Below the pieces are notes generated by a model. That model saw only the letters and a program-made list of their open reading frames with translations. It was not told the DNA's origin and did not search any database. Both the position numbers and the translations under genes were made by a program. A stretch of DNA of 64,000 nt, taken from the NCBI GenBank assembly GCA_016490735.1, contig JAEMWC010000033.1:2022331-2086330 (forward strand), written 5' to 3'. Below are positions 24,522 to 36,643 of the stretch, piece by piece. The stretch comes from Pachyseris speciosa. Its lineage: Eukaryota; Cnidaria; Anthozoa; Scleractinia; Pachyseridae. The first letter of the stretch is position 1, and each line of letters opens with the position of its first letter.

Positions 24522-24759
24522 GCTCGGTTGTTCGAAAGCCGATTAACCCTAATCCAGGATTAAAAATTAACCAAGGAGTTTTTTTCTCTATCCACAAACG
24601 TTGTTCAACTCTGGTATTCTGCAAAATTTTATGTTAGAGGACGTCAATCCAGAAAAGCAAAAAGCAGCAAAAGAAACTTTACTCCAAAAGTTAAAAACTG
24701 CAACCAAAGTTTACGCTAATCCTGCATTAAGTTAATCGGCTTTCAAACAGCCAGGCCCA
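24522..24759. mobile_element. MITE with GGTTGTTCGAAAGCC ends, copy 1
   Basis: Inverted ends (ggttgttcgaaagccgatta and taatcggctttcaaacagcc) enclose about 240 bases. A related copy in the opposite internal orientation is at 39206-39444. Confidence 0.8.
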
Positions 24760-25057
24760 GATGTGTTCGCTTTATTAGTTTGTTTGTGATGCGCATCCTC
24801 CTTGTGAACATCTTCCTATCAAAAATGAGCACGATAAATGACATTAAAAATTATTATTAAATTATTATTAACTTGTTGAGGTAGAAGTGTTTTAAGACGA
24901 ACGAACAATAATCAGGAGTCTTGAGTTCGGTCCCTTTGATTTTTCTCAGTAGAAATGGGGAGAGAGAACAAAAACACACTAATGTGTTAAATTTTATTTA
25001 ACTTTTCCTTGCCCAGAGCAAACATTCCGCAAAGAACACTTTGTACAAATATAGGTA

Positions 25058-25530
25058 AGTAATGGTAATAGGACTGGGTGGAGTCCAATTCGGTCTGTAC
25101 TCATACGAGTAATAATAAAATCGGACGACCGCGCAGCGGGAGTCCGATTTGTTTATCAGACCGAATTGGACGACACGAAGTCTTATTACCAATTAATCAT
25201 AAAAATTACAATTTCCGGGAAAAGAAGAGCCAAGTTATAAAAGGGAAGGAAATTTTGCATTAAAAGCTGACAAAGGAAGCGTAAATTGTTTAATGTCGCT
25301 CTGAAATTGACTACGATCAAAATGTATGGTGATTGTAACCAAGGTTGTGATTGGCTGATTTAAACTACAACTTTAAATGTGATTGGTTGATTTGAACTGT
25401 CCGATTTGAACTATCCGATAACAAACTGTCCAATAACAGAGTGTTCAATAACAACTTGGCAAGTGAATTAGTGGAAAATAGAAGTTTTTTAAACCAATCA
25501 CAATCGAGGAAATTGTAATTTTTATGATTA
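25058..25530. mobile_element. Composite MITE repeat, copy 1
   Basis: An outer hairpin (gtccaattcggtctg and its complement around 25080-25170) is followed by an element with 23-bp inverted ends, TAATCATAAAAATTACAATT at 25194 and its complement ending at 25530. Nearly the same 470-520 bases recur at 48771-49293. Confidence 0.8.
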
Positions 25531-26797
25531 ACGTAAAAGTCAACAGTTCTGTAATAAATGCAGAATTTCCTTTAATAACAGCTCTTAATATTTTAACCAC
25601 GCACTAAAATGTTTTTTTAAGAGTCTAATCAGATGACCATCAATAAGAACATTTAAAAAGGTAATTTTCATGTACTAGAATAGAAACCCTTTATTAAAGA
25701 ATATTACTCACTGAGCGCGTTAATTCTGTGTTAATTAACTTTAATCAGAATCTTTTTGTCTTCTGCTAATTTTATGTATATTTTTATACTTAAAAGGGAC
25801 AAAAGACTTCGATTGACTGAAGCATTACTTTCTGCTCTTATCTCTTCTGCGTTTTTTCTAAATCTTGTCCTTTTATTTTGTTTATTTTTTTCTGTATAGC
25901 ATAGACAGAGTCATGAAAAGCTAAGCTAGTGTCTGGGTTGCTTCTTATTATTTTCTGCTTTAGGCTGCAAAATGTGAATGACATCTCGAGCCTGACGAAC
26001 AAGACGGTTATCAGAACAGTTAGCTAGTCTAGTCTTTTCCAGTAAATCGTTCTGGTGTTGGGTCTCTCGGCGTAATAACGAGGCTACTAAGATTCTTTCT
26101 CAGTTTTCCTTCACTGAAAAGGCTTTCGCGGCAAAATCTCCCCACTCTCAGCTTATTTTAAGACTGCAGTTAGATAATGACTGCACTGATGTCACGAGTT
26201 TTGCATTTCCTATGAGGTTACGCAAGAATGATTACCACGAAAGTCTTCAAGCCAATTCTAGTCAGTTTTGTGGCTCCGATACCTAAACACAACTGTTGAT
26301 ATTTGAAACTATCCCGCCGGGATTGCACTCTCCCTGTGATTTGCCTTTAACCTTGTTCGCCCTGGATTCTAAAAGGTTCCACAGCAAATCCAAAAATTCA
26401 AATAGTGTCAATAAACTGCAGCCCTGGAAAAGGCCCATGTTCCCGCCAATGTCACCTGGAACGAAGCAATTTTTTTTGTTAATTCGAGGATGCCCGAGGG
26501 ATGTTTTGTTTGTATCGATGATGCGACAAAAATCCTACGTCTAGTCACTGTACTCGTACACAGGACTAGCTTGATAAAGCAAATCTGAATTTATAGGTTT
26601 TTTTCATGTTCTCCATAGTCTAATGGTAAATAGTCTTTAGCTTGACGATTTTTTAGTTCTCATTTTACCCGCTAAGGCATCTACTCATACTTCCCAATGG
26701 CACTCCTTCAGTTCACTTGATGTATATCGTTTCTAGCCCTAATGCATGTCCCGTTCACACTAAGACGAATAAATTTGAAAATGCTTCCTTTTCGGTC

Positions 26798-28059
26798 TTT
26801 TTTTTTTTTTTTTTTTTTCTTTTTTAATGTTAAACTTCAGTACAAGACATATTAAGATACACTTACTGGCAATACATATTAAATAGCTGAGTAAATAAAT
26901 GAATACTTACATAATATAAAATATATATATAAGAAAAAAACCATTGAACACTAAATAAGTAAAAGAAACAGTAATTAGTACATTCTTAAGTTTCTTATGC
27001 TTTGAGTACATATTTGCATCAGAAGAAACTTGTTTGCAAGATAATTTGCCATGACGTTATTGAGGCAGTATAAGCTAACGGATAAAGGACATAGAGAATA
27101 TCAGGGGCGTTGGGAATAGCGCTATATTTAAAAGGACAGTTTCTAAGTGGTATCGTGTAGGAATGACCATTGTTTGGGTAGAAGATTGTTTGCTTCTGCT
27201 TGTACTTGTATGTTGTACATTGTCTTTAGGTATTTGAGAAAACCTTGCAAAAGAGGTATAGATTCTTTTGTTTTGCAGAGCCAGATATAGTGCCTGGCAG
27301 TAAGGAAACAAAAATTGATCTGGCGTTGAAGTTTAGAGGAGTCTGATCTCAGGGCTAATAAAACAGTTATATCTGCAGAATAGCTATCAGGAATAATTTG
27401 GCAGAGTTTTAATCACGCTATGATGCTCTCCCAGAAGAGTGCCGTTTTTGTGCAGGACCAAAAAAGGTGTACGAGTTTTTCTGGTTCTTTTTTACAAAAG
27501 GAGCAGTTGGGGTTTTCTTTTATCCTTATCTTAGTTAAGAAAGCATTTGTTGGAATTCTTCTGTGCAAAAGTTTGAACTGAAATTCCCTGAGTTTTGTGC
27601 TTTTTGTGATTTTATGGGCTAGTTGTTAGGTCGAGCCCCACTTTATTTCGTTTTGACCTAGGTTGCAGTCTTCGATCCATTTTTGCTGACTTGTAATAGG
27701 GGCAGCACTTTTCTTTGTAATTAATTTGTCATACACCAGCCTGCTTGCTTTTTGGGCTTTAATTAGTTTTGTCGAATAACTTTCGTATCCATCGCCTTCG
27801 TTTGTGTGGTCTCCTTGGTTGGATGTGTTACATAGCGTTTTAAGTGCGGAAATTATTCCACAGTATACTAAGGGTTGGACCTTGATGTTGTATTTGTTTA
27901 AAAATTCTGGTAGAGTGAGGAATTTCCCTTCTCTGTTCCTTAAGTGCTTGACTTTTGTAATGCCTTTACGATACCATTCTTTAAAGAAAATAGGGCTGTC
28001 GTTGATCCTTATAAGTGAGTTGTACCATACGCTTTGTTCTGTAAGCTGGCTTTCCGATG
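26798..28059 (-). mobile_element. 5'-truncated Tx1/L1-like LINE with target-site duplication
   Basis: The minus-strand frame ending at 27626 carries a Tx1/L1 ORF2 C-terminus (WYNSLIRINDSPIFFKEWY). Further on are NPNCSFCKKEPEKLVHLF and WSC near 27500, the CCHC motif of L1-type ORF2. A poly(A) tail on the minus strand is at 26798-26820. The 12-bp direct repeat tccttttcggtc flanks it at 26786-26797 and 28060-28071. Stops and frameshifts make it inactive. Lies in intron 5 of gene E. Confidence 0.85.
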
Positions 28060-28071
28060 TCCTTTTCGGTC

Positions 28072-28420
28072 TGGCCATTCGTCCATGCGTTTTGTTTTCG
28101 GCAAGAAAAAGGTAGCCTTTTGAGAACGACGTTCAGAGTGGAGAATCTCGAAAACCCTGATTGGGTGTTTAAGTATGAACGGCGAAAACGATGGGATGTG
28201 CAGAATAATGTGCGCACGCTCTCACAATGAAAATGATACCAAAAAGATAAACGTGGACGGACAACATTTTTCCCGTTTTCGAGGCAAAAACGCTGTTTTC
28301 AAATGTGTCCGGATTAGTATGAACGACGCTTATGTATTTATGAATCATGCGACATGGGTGAAATTTAAACACGCCACTTCTCTAACTTCAAAGCTGTTCA
28401 CAAGCCTTGGGACACTTTTC
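28072..28420. repeat. Probable MITE interrupted by the Tx1-like LINE
   Basis: Sequences on both sides of the LINE (gttcacactaagacg at 26755 and the gttcatacttaaac-type complement at 28160) look like a repeat with related ends. The plus-strand open frame 28175-28603 runs through it and into exon 5 of gene E in antisense, so I do not call it a gene. Confidence 0.35.
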
Positions 28421-28794
28421 CTGGGATCTACTAGCACAACATACTATGTTTGGGGTACATTGACAATGCTGGCAAATTGTGAGAGGAGCCAAAGCGATAT
28501 TACTGAGCTAACAAACTGCTCATTTTGTAGCTTGGAGTTTCTGTTTGAAGCAAGTATGTCTGGTGCTGAAAACCAACTTGAAAGAAAATCAAGTTTCTCC
28601 TGAAAGTAGAGTTGGTACAAAACTTAGAGGACATCAAAAAAACGTTTGAAGAAATAACTGTAGTTCCTCTAACCGTCTGACGCTGTTAATAATGTAGCGG
28701 CATAGTCGTTTAAGTGACGTAAGTAATTGTAAGTAGTGTCCTTTGTGTTCAAATAAAAGTTTTTGTTTTGGGGGTTCAACCTGGAGGTCGATAT

Positions 28795-29345
28795 CAATAT
28801 CATCGTCTTCATCATCGTCATCGTCATCGTCATCAATCAGTCAATCAATCAATCAATCAATCAATCTTTATTCCTCCTAAGATAAAAAGACATATCTTAA
28901 CTGCAAAGCTGTTCACAAGCCTCGGAAAATCTTAATGTGTACCAATTTTCCAAACAAATTAAGCTATACCTCTTCTTTGAACAACTCGAAAATTCCATGA
29001 GATAACTAACATTTTGAGCATTTAACTCCTTCGAATATCCACTGCTCATATGGCTCGGTCTGTCTCCTTGTGTTTGCACTTTATTTACTCATCTCTTTCA
29101 ATCCTTTAATCTTATTTTGTCTTGCACTTAAAAGGCAGGAGTATAACCGCAAGGTTCTTTTATCCTCCTGGCTCAACTTAAAGCATATCTACTTTTTTAA
29201 CAACTGTAGTTTTGTCACTTGCTATGTAAATATGTCTTTAAGTGTTTAGAGTAAAAAAGCATTGTTGTTGTTGTTGTTCATCGTCATCGACATCGTCATC
29301 GTCATCGTCATCGTCATCGCCATCGTCCATCGTCATTGACCATGT
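28795..29345. repeat. CATCGT and AATC microsatellites with retroelement-tail-like sequence
   Basis: CATCGT and CAAT runs at 28795-28868, a GTT run at 29262-29278 and another CATCGT run to 29345. The sequence between resembles a 3' UTR. Lies in intron 4 of gene E. Confidence 0.7.
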
Positions 29346-29585
29346 TTGTCATGGTCAATTTAAACACGTACAGGGGAGGATTGCTATACAGAGAGAGTAA
29401 GTTAACTTCCGACTAATAGTGCTTACCTTTGGTATTCCATGCTTTTGTTGTAAGCGAACCTATGTTTTAAGATCTTGCCCACACCATCATCAGGGAACTC
29501 GGAATAACAAACCTGGGTTGTATAATCCATCTCCTCGCACGCCATTCCACATTCACATGTAAAAGAATTATATAACGCTGCAAGA

Positions 29586-30434
29586 GAAGTTAACAGGTAA
29601 GTTCAGTCGCCCAACAGAAAAATGAATAGAGAATATTACATGGAAGCACGAAGGTATGATTTTTTTGCGAGTGGAAAAATCTTAATACTAAAACATTGTT
29701 TGTCTCAAGAGAAAATGAAAGGCATATCTTCAAACCACCTCGCAATGTTCTATATATTATTTGGACAAATTCACCCTGTTGTAATTCAAATTCAAACGGT
29801 TGCAGCATGGTGGCTCAGCTCAGCTATTTCCTACTCTCTCCTCTCGTCCTTCCTAGCCCTAGGTGAAAGGTTTTATGTCGGTTTCCACAGTCCATGAAAT
29901 TCACTTGTCAATCGATCTCCTTTTTAACCACCATTTAACATGCACGAACAACCGCGCAAAAGCAGGACGTGCCATCATCAATACTTTGATTATTATGAAC
30001 ATGCAAATTATGGGAACTTTAATTTACAAATAGTTAAGTTTTGGACTGAAAGACTTATTTCTGTGTAATAAAAGATGTTCCTGAAGAAATGAAAAGAATA
30101 TCCGTTTTTAAGGTTATGTCAATTAATTAATTAATTAATTAATTTAGTGACGCAACATGAAGTTAGTATAATGTAGTCCATGGATTTCCTTTCTTTCTCT
30201 GAAGGTGCTGTGTTTTCAAATTGTATGTTCCTTCTCCTTTTTTTGCTGGTCCGTTGTGTGCGATTCGATTGAAAATCCTTTGGCATTGTTTCTTTGCCTG
30301 TGCAGCAGACGTTAGGCGAAAATGCCGTGCACTCTCCAAAGCGTCTTCTCTCCCTTACGCAACGCTTTAACTTATAAACCATTTTTCTACACACCCTGTT
30401 AATGTTTTCTCTGTAGGGTTTGTTTTCCCAAATT
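29586..30434. other. Intron 3 of gene E, first part
   Basis: AT-rich; an AATT run at 30120-30145. No gene seen. Confidence 0.4.
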
Positions 30435-30764
30435 CATGTAACATCAAATGGAAACTCAAAGTTTCAGATGGGATTTAAACCCACGACCCTCCGCGATCTA
30501 GACGGACGCTCTAAGCACTGAGCTACTTGAGACTCAATGGTAAGCAAGGGTTATGCAAGTGGGAGTATGCAAGTGCAAGTGCTGTTCATCATTTGGCTGT
30601 GCAACTGTGTACCCGTGATGCGGTTCCAGTGAAAAGCCCGCATTTCACCCTTACTCACCATACGGCTCAGTGGTTAGAGCGTCCGTCTAGATCGCGGAGG
30701 GCCGTGGGTTCAAATCCCACCTGGAACTCAGATCTTTTTCTGAGTTTCCATTTGATGTTACATG
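30435..30764. mobile_element. Inverted pair of tRNA-like sequences
   Basis: The left arm (30435-30525) is the reverse complement of the right arm (30663-30764). The right arm has a tRNA-like head with ggctcagtggttagagcg and the B box ggttcaaatccc, then ctgagtttccatttgatgt. The left arm shows the same in antisense. The acceptor stem is poor, so this is an element and not a tRNA gene. Lies in intron 3 of gene E. Confidence 0.75.
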
Positions 30765-31757
30765 CATTTCTATCATGTTGGGTTTGTTTTTACCACACAA
30801 AGGGAGGTCTGATCACTAATGGTGCCCAGAAGAATATCATAAAGCGTACGCGTACGCGTACGTGTTCTGGAGAACGGGGTCAAAATAAAAAATAATAATA
30901 ATAGCGAAGGAGAAAGCAAAGAGCTCGAGTAGTGCAACGTATTACCAACTACATACATTAGGGACTTTAAGCAAGAACTACGGAAGCGTCTAGTACGGCG
31001 GGTTTTGACTGCGGAAGAATGGGACGAATACGTATAGTTCCGCGGAAATTCAAAGCTCTTATTTGCATTAAGGAAGCCGTACTACGTTGCGTTATACGAA
31101 ACGTTTCTAATCTCTTTCTCTTTGTTGAAGAGGCAGAACTGGGTACGTCATGCCATATATTAAAGAAATAAGAGATTTGCTTCTTCTTTCTCACGGTGTA
31201 AATTTTATTTCTGTACACAACACAACATCATTTTGTCGACTCCATCCTATGCGCCTAAAAACAACAAAATTATTATAACATAATATCGAACTTGATTTTC
31301 CAATCATGCGCTTTCCTCGCCCAAGTGCTACTATACAAGTTCCAATAAGTAAACTATTTTCATAATGAAAGATTTCCGAATTCGATTATTTGGAAAAGGC
31401 GTGCCAAGAATCGTGAAAGCTGGTTAATTACATTGCTTTCACAGCCGCCCACTGCCTTTAGTGCTCAAAATCGAGAAATGTTTTTTGAAAAATCACTAAC
31501 GACGGCCAAAAAGGGATAAAATATCTGTATGTTGCCGTTTAGGTTCAAACACTAGCATACGAAACATGTACAGTGCAGGAAAATACGTCAACAGACTTAC
31601 GTACTTTCCACTACGGCCCACCATGTTTCCTACGTATTCGGCGAGTTGACTACGGCTAGAAACCAGGCCAATGACGCGTGACGGGAAGCAAAATTACTTC
31701 TGGTCACCGTACTAGACACTTCCGTAGTCCAAACTAAAACTTTGCTAATGTACATAC
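30765..31757. other. Intron 3 of gene E, second part
   Basis: Contains an alternating gcgtacgcgtacgcgtacg tract near 30844. No gene seen. Confidence 0.4.
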
Positions 31758-32001
31758 CTAAACTTTGCTCTACACAGAACCAGTGCTGAAAAGAGCAGGC
31801 AGACAATTTCTGGGGCACTACAGAACAGATATAAGACAATAATATCACTACGACAATTACCAACCATAATCTATCAAAGTAAAATATTTTATGTATGCGT
31901 ACGCCTTCTTGTAAAAGCAATCAGTGAGCAGAATTTTATTGTGCTAATTTTCTCTTTGGGGTTTTCACCGGAATCTTTTAGTGAATCTGACTTTTAAACA
32001 A

Positions 32002-32030
32002 GGGAGAGGGGGGGGGGGGGGGGGGGGGAG
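32002..32030. repeat. Poly-G tract
   Basis: A run of about 20 G with flanking GA. Length is likely unreliable in sequencing. Confidence 0.9.
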
Positions 32031-32165
32031 GAACTCTTGCTATGTTACGGTTTAAAGTTTGTTTTGTGACGTAAGGTTGCGTTCCTTTAGACCAATCTAA
32101 ATCCTGATTTTTCGTAGATTCAGATTTTCGTTCCTTTTAGCGAAACTGGTTTCCGATCGCCATGT

Positions 32166-35100
32166 GGTTGTAGTATTAATAGTTAGTTGTAAGTAATAGT
32201 TTATTTAACCACGTAAAACACCAAGGAGCCGGGGGCTCGTTATAACGTGTACGTGAACTAAAAATACTACAGAAAGTATAAACAAAGTAATAATAATAAT
32301 AAAAATTCGTACACTATTTACAAAATAAAATTAATCAATAAAATCTAAAAGTATCTATAAATTATTAACTATCTATCAATATAAATATTCTGTAAATTTT
32401 AATTTAAAAGTTATGAAAATCTATTGGCCCATATTGGCCCGTAGGGCGCGCTTAAAAGAAGGGAGGTCTCTTGCCTCCCTTACCTTGACTGGGATGCCAT
32501 TCCATAATCTAGCGCAAATATATGAAAATGATTTATGTTGGTACTCTAAATTAAAAGGTGGTAACTTTAATCGAGTGCCACCATCGCGTAGATCATAGTT
32601 GACGTTTAAAACGTTGAATCGTTCGCTGAGGTAGCTTGGGCCCTGCCCATTCATACATCTATACAGAAGCACTAGGGCTTGAAATTGTCTTCTTGACTGT
32701 AATGATTGTAAATGTGCTATATTTAGAAGATGGCTATATTCCGTTGATTTTGACAACCCTAAAATGGTTCTCAGTATATAATAATTTGTGTCTTATATCT
32801 TGTTATTCAGCCCATCAGAGATGCCTAGCAATAAAGGGCTACAGTACTCTAAATGTGGCAATATGTACGCCTTATATAACCTTATCATAATAGTCTGAGG
32901 GATGAACTTGCGCACCCTGCGCAAAGCGTATGCTTTAGCGCAAGCCCTTTTCAGCTGCTCTGATATGTGTGGCTTGAAAGACAACTTACTATCCAGGGTT
33001 ACTCCCAGGATCTTTAGACTATCTGTTGTTTCGACATTGGTATTATCTAGATGAAAATCATAACGATACAAAGATGGTCCAACTGCCATGGCCTGGGTCT
33101 TACTCACATTTACACGTAAATAATTCTGTTGAAACCAATTTGATACAATCTCCAAGTCGGAATTAATTAAGTATTCAAGGACTAGAGGAGATGCATCAGA
33201 AGCGTATGCGGTCGTGTCATCTGCATATAGTCTAAGAGAAGTGTCTTTTACAAAGTAATTAAGATCGTTCATGTAAACGTTAAATAATAGTGGACCTAGC
33301 AGAGACCCTTGTGGGAGTCCTGTGTTAACTGATCTCCACTGGGAATACACATTATCGAGCTTGACTCGCTGCTTCCTTCCACGGAGATAAGAGCTCATCA
33401 GAGAAATGGCCTCGTCCGATAGCCCATAAGCTTTCAACTTGGCAAGCAACAACGAGTGACAGACAGAATCAAAGGCCTTGCTCAAGTCTACAGCCACAGC
33501 GGCCACGCCCTCTCTATTGTTAAGACTTAATCTCCAATCTTCTACCATTTTCAGTACTGCTGTACAGCAAGAGTGGCCCTTTAGATAGCCAGACAGGTTA
33601 GGGGACAATATGTAGCAAATTGGACCGTATAACTGATCAAACATGACCCTCTCGTACACCTTAGACAGTGCAGTTAAGACTGACACAGGACGATAATTCG
33701 CTTTGTCTGTCTCATCAGATTTCTTATAAATTGGAGAGACATCACTACACTTCCACACCGCTGGCCATACGCAATGTTCAATGAAATAATTAATCAGAGT
33801 GGTCAGCGGTTGCGAGATGGCCGGGGCAGATATGCGCAGCAGTCGTTGTGATATATTGTCACAACCGACTGCCTTCCTTGGGTTAAGCTTGTCCAGAATT
33901 TCCATGATGTATCCACAGTTTACCGTGTGAAAATTAAACGACTGCTCCATTTTTGCCTCCTCGCATTCAGCCACCTCGCAAAAGTAATCGTTAAAAGCTT
34001 CTGCAACCTTCAGAGGATCTGTTATCAACTGCTCGTCTTCCAACAAAACGATCTTTGAACGCGATTTCCCTTTACTAGGAAGCAAAGGCTTTATTTTCCT
34101 CCAAAACTCTCCATGATGTTTAGTATTAATTGAGGCATCCATGCAAAAAGACTTCATTCCCCTTCGTTTTAGCCATGTCACTTTATTTCTCTGTTTGCGA
34201 AAGGTCTCCCAGGATGAATCAGAAGGATTTTTAGCGTGTACTTTGAACAGATGATTGCGGTGGGAAATTTCACGCTCTAATTGTGGTGTTATCCAGGGAA
34301 GCTGGTCCCCTCGGACGCGTTTTTTCTTTACAGGAGCGTGCACGTCCAACACTTGACGATATAAAGTACCCCAATGGTCCCAAATGTCGTTAACATCGTC
34401 ATAGGCATATGCCGAGTCCCATGGGACACGCGCTAAGTCGTCGAGGAACTCACTTTCTTTGAAATTCTTCATACTTCTATAGACAAACTCGCGCGCCTTT
34501 GGTCTAGGTGTCTTGCTTTTTCGAATGGCGTAAACAAGGTCATGGTCACTTAAACCGAGCTGCAAATTCCCGCATACCGCAAACCGTTCTGGATGGCTGG
34601 CCAATACAACGTCAATTAATATCTTTGTTTTTTCAGTGACGCGTGTTGGCTCCCATATCTGATTATAAATGCAGAACCGCTCGCAAAAATCCTTGAACAA
34701 GGCATTTTCGGTCCTGCCTTCGGTTTCATCTACCAACATGTCCAAATTGCAATCACCAATTACCATGACCTCCTGTCGGCTTCTATACATCATTTCCATG
34801 GCCGATGTTAAAGACGAAATAAAGTCACTTGGTTTACAAAGTCTCTGAGATCTGTAGCAGGCGCACACAATGAACCTCGAGTTTCTTCTATCTGAAACAT
34901 CCAAACAAATTGACTCTACCGATTCAGGCTCAAGTTTTCGTCTACGATATACAAGCAGGTCTCCTCGAATAAGGGCCATAAGACCACCTCCTCCTTTCTT
35001 TCGATCACGTCTAATAACGCGGTAGCCAGGATGGTGGAAAATATCCGCACAGGAGTTGTCGATTTTCGTTTCGGCAATAAACATTATGTTGAATAAAGCT

Positions 35101-35810
35101 AGATTTAGCAGAGCCTTCACTTCGTCAAACTTGTTTTGCACCGAGTTTATATTCAAGTACGATATCTTCAGGTTAGATTTGTAGTAGCTACAAATATTGT
35201 CCTTGTACCATTGAACCGAGTCAGTCTGATCTTCAAGGTTTTGTGTTGATAACGATTCTGTACTACAGTTGGGTGGAATATGACTGCTTTCCTCAAAGAA
35301 ACTATCCGTGATTTGAGGCATGGTGCAAGGGAAACAAGTCCATGATATGGCATTGTTCCTGTAATTAGCCAACTCTTTGCGGCTCATTCCTGAACACTTG
35401 ACATGAAAGCCTCTTCCACAAGCCGAGCACTCGACGCCATTTTGGTTTCTCTTCATCACTTTCTCGTCGAGGGAGCACATTGATTTCGAAACGTTCTCCC
35501 CGGTCTGGGGCCCCGGATTCAACTCAACGTTGCCAGAACGGCGAAGCAAAAGAAACTGAGTGGTAGCTACGGCGTTGCTGTAATACGGGCATCGTCGTCA
35601 AGAATACCTGCGACGGGCGAATTTAGGACTTAATTGCCGATATTCTTGTGTAATTATAATTATAGTGCGGGGTTAATCCACTAGTCCCTTGTTTGCTTTC
35701 CTTCGGGCTTACAATACAGCTTGTACAGTCTACGTGTAGCCTGCTGTATGTGGTAGCTAGCAAAATGCAAAAAAGTACGACAACCCAGCACGCGGACCCA
35801 GCCGCCATCT
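32166..35810 (-). mobile_element. CR1-like LINE, nearly full length
   Basis: Minus-strand element containing the large open frame 35549-32421 plus a 3' UTR of about 250 bases. Just upstream in another frame (35808-35623) is a 61-codon peptide that starts MAAGSACWVVVLFCILLATT, like a signal peptide; it ends in a stop before the main frame. Such leader plus 2A-like arrangements are known in some CR1-like elements, so this may be the original N-terminus after a frameshift. End points are approximate. Confidence 0.75.
32421..35549 (-). pseudogene. CR1-like ORF2: zinc finger, endonuclease, reverse transcriptase, one internal stop
   Basis: The frame runs 918 codons, then TAA (32795-32793), then continues in the same frame to 32421; neighbouring family sequences suggest one base changed a Glu codon to a stop. 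The frame shown starts at a TTG; no ATG is visible and the upstream frame is open for about 40 bases. It begins with the 2A-like motif GNVELNPGP (35534-35508). Next comes a Cys/His PHD-like finger (about residues 25-75). The APE endonuclease (about 128-370) has LNINSVQNK, AETKID, GDCNLD and SDHDLV. The reverse transcriptase (about 560-830) has VDLSKAFDSV, GLPQGSLLGPLLF and YADD. The C-terminus has ARLWNGIPVKVREARDLPSF. All catalytic motifs are intact, so the insertion is recent. Confidence 0.88.
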
Positions 35811-36165
35811 TGTTGATGTCAGGTTAAAGCAGGGTCGTTTGTGGTCGCCATGGCGGGCCAAAATCTCAGTCTTAAGGTCAACAACATTTCTGTACATTTT
35901 CTTATGCTCTTCAAACGTCGTAAAAATAAGCAATTCATCCATTTTGACAGAGTTTGTTCCTGTTTCTGTCAATTAGTTCCTCTAGCAGGGAGAGCAAAGC
36001 ATGAGGTACCGCTATATTGCCTTTTGTTTTGTTTTGTATTTTTCCAACAAAACCACGTTTCCAGGCCTCTCGCTGTGCGGATCAATCTTTTTTACAGATT
36101 CTGTTCCGGCTAGCAGTCTGGATTGTCTTAATCCGAAAAAGGATTGACTAAAAGGAACGCAACTT

Positions 36166-36643
36166 AATACTGTGTGGGTGAGTGTAGTCTTGAGGAATGT
36201 TGATTGTGATACTGACTCACGTAACGATTACCTAAATTGAAGTCATCATTACATTTAAGTAAATGATGTCTGGCCAGCGGATGGTATTGTGACTTTCGTG
36301 ATCACTACCTTGTTTAGTGATCGGAGTCAAGGTGTTATAACATGCACTCAGCAGACTCGGGTTCTAACCACTTACAAAGTGCTTCTTTTTCAATGGGTAC
36401 GGGAGGGAGTGCATTTGCCAATTAAAGCTGTGATCGATTGAAAGACTGACTAACTCACTGAGTAACTGGCTGACTAAATGACTGGCTGAATTGCTCAGTG
36501 ATTGACAAAGTCACTGACTGGCTGATTGACTACTGACTCAGTGAAGGACGAACGGTTGGATGGATGGATGGATTGATTGATTGATTGTTGAGTTTCACTG
36601 GCAATGAATTAGAAAAAAACACCATTAACAATACATCACCTAC
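36166..36643. other. Degenerate CTGA/TGAC repeat in intron 2 of gene E
   Basis: From 36440 to 36590 the sequence is a degenerate run of actgactgg-type units, ending in GGAT and GATT runs. No gene. Confidence 0.6.

Larger units (their letters stand above)
32073..36165. mobile_element. Inverted-repeat element split by the CR1-like LINE
   Basis: aaggttgcgttcctttag at 32073-32090 is matched inverted by ctaaaaggaacgcaactt at 36148-36165. Weaker matching continues inward for some 70 bases on each side (tagattcagat / atctgtaaaa region). The simplest reading is a small DNA element that received the LINE. Lies in intron 2 of gene E. Confidence 0.5.

Noticed and set aside
28175..28603. 142-codon plus-strand gene
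   Set aside because: It crosses a repeat and the antisense of gene E exon 5; no domain or splice signals.
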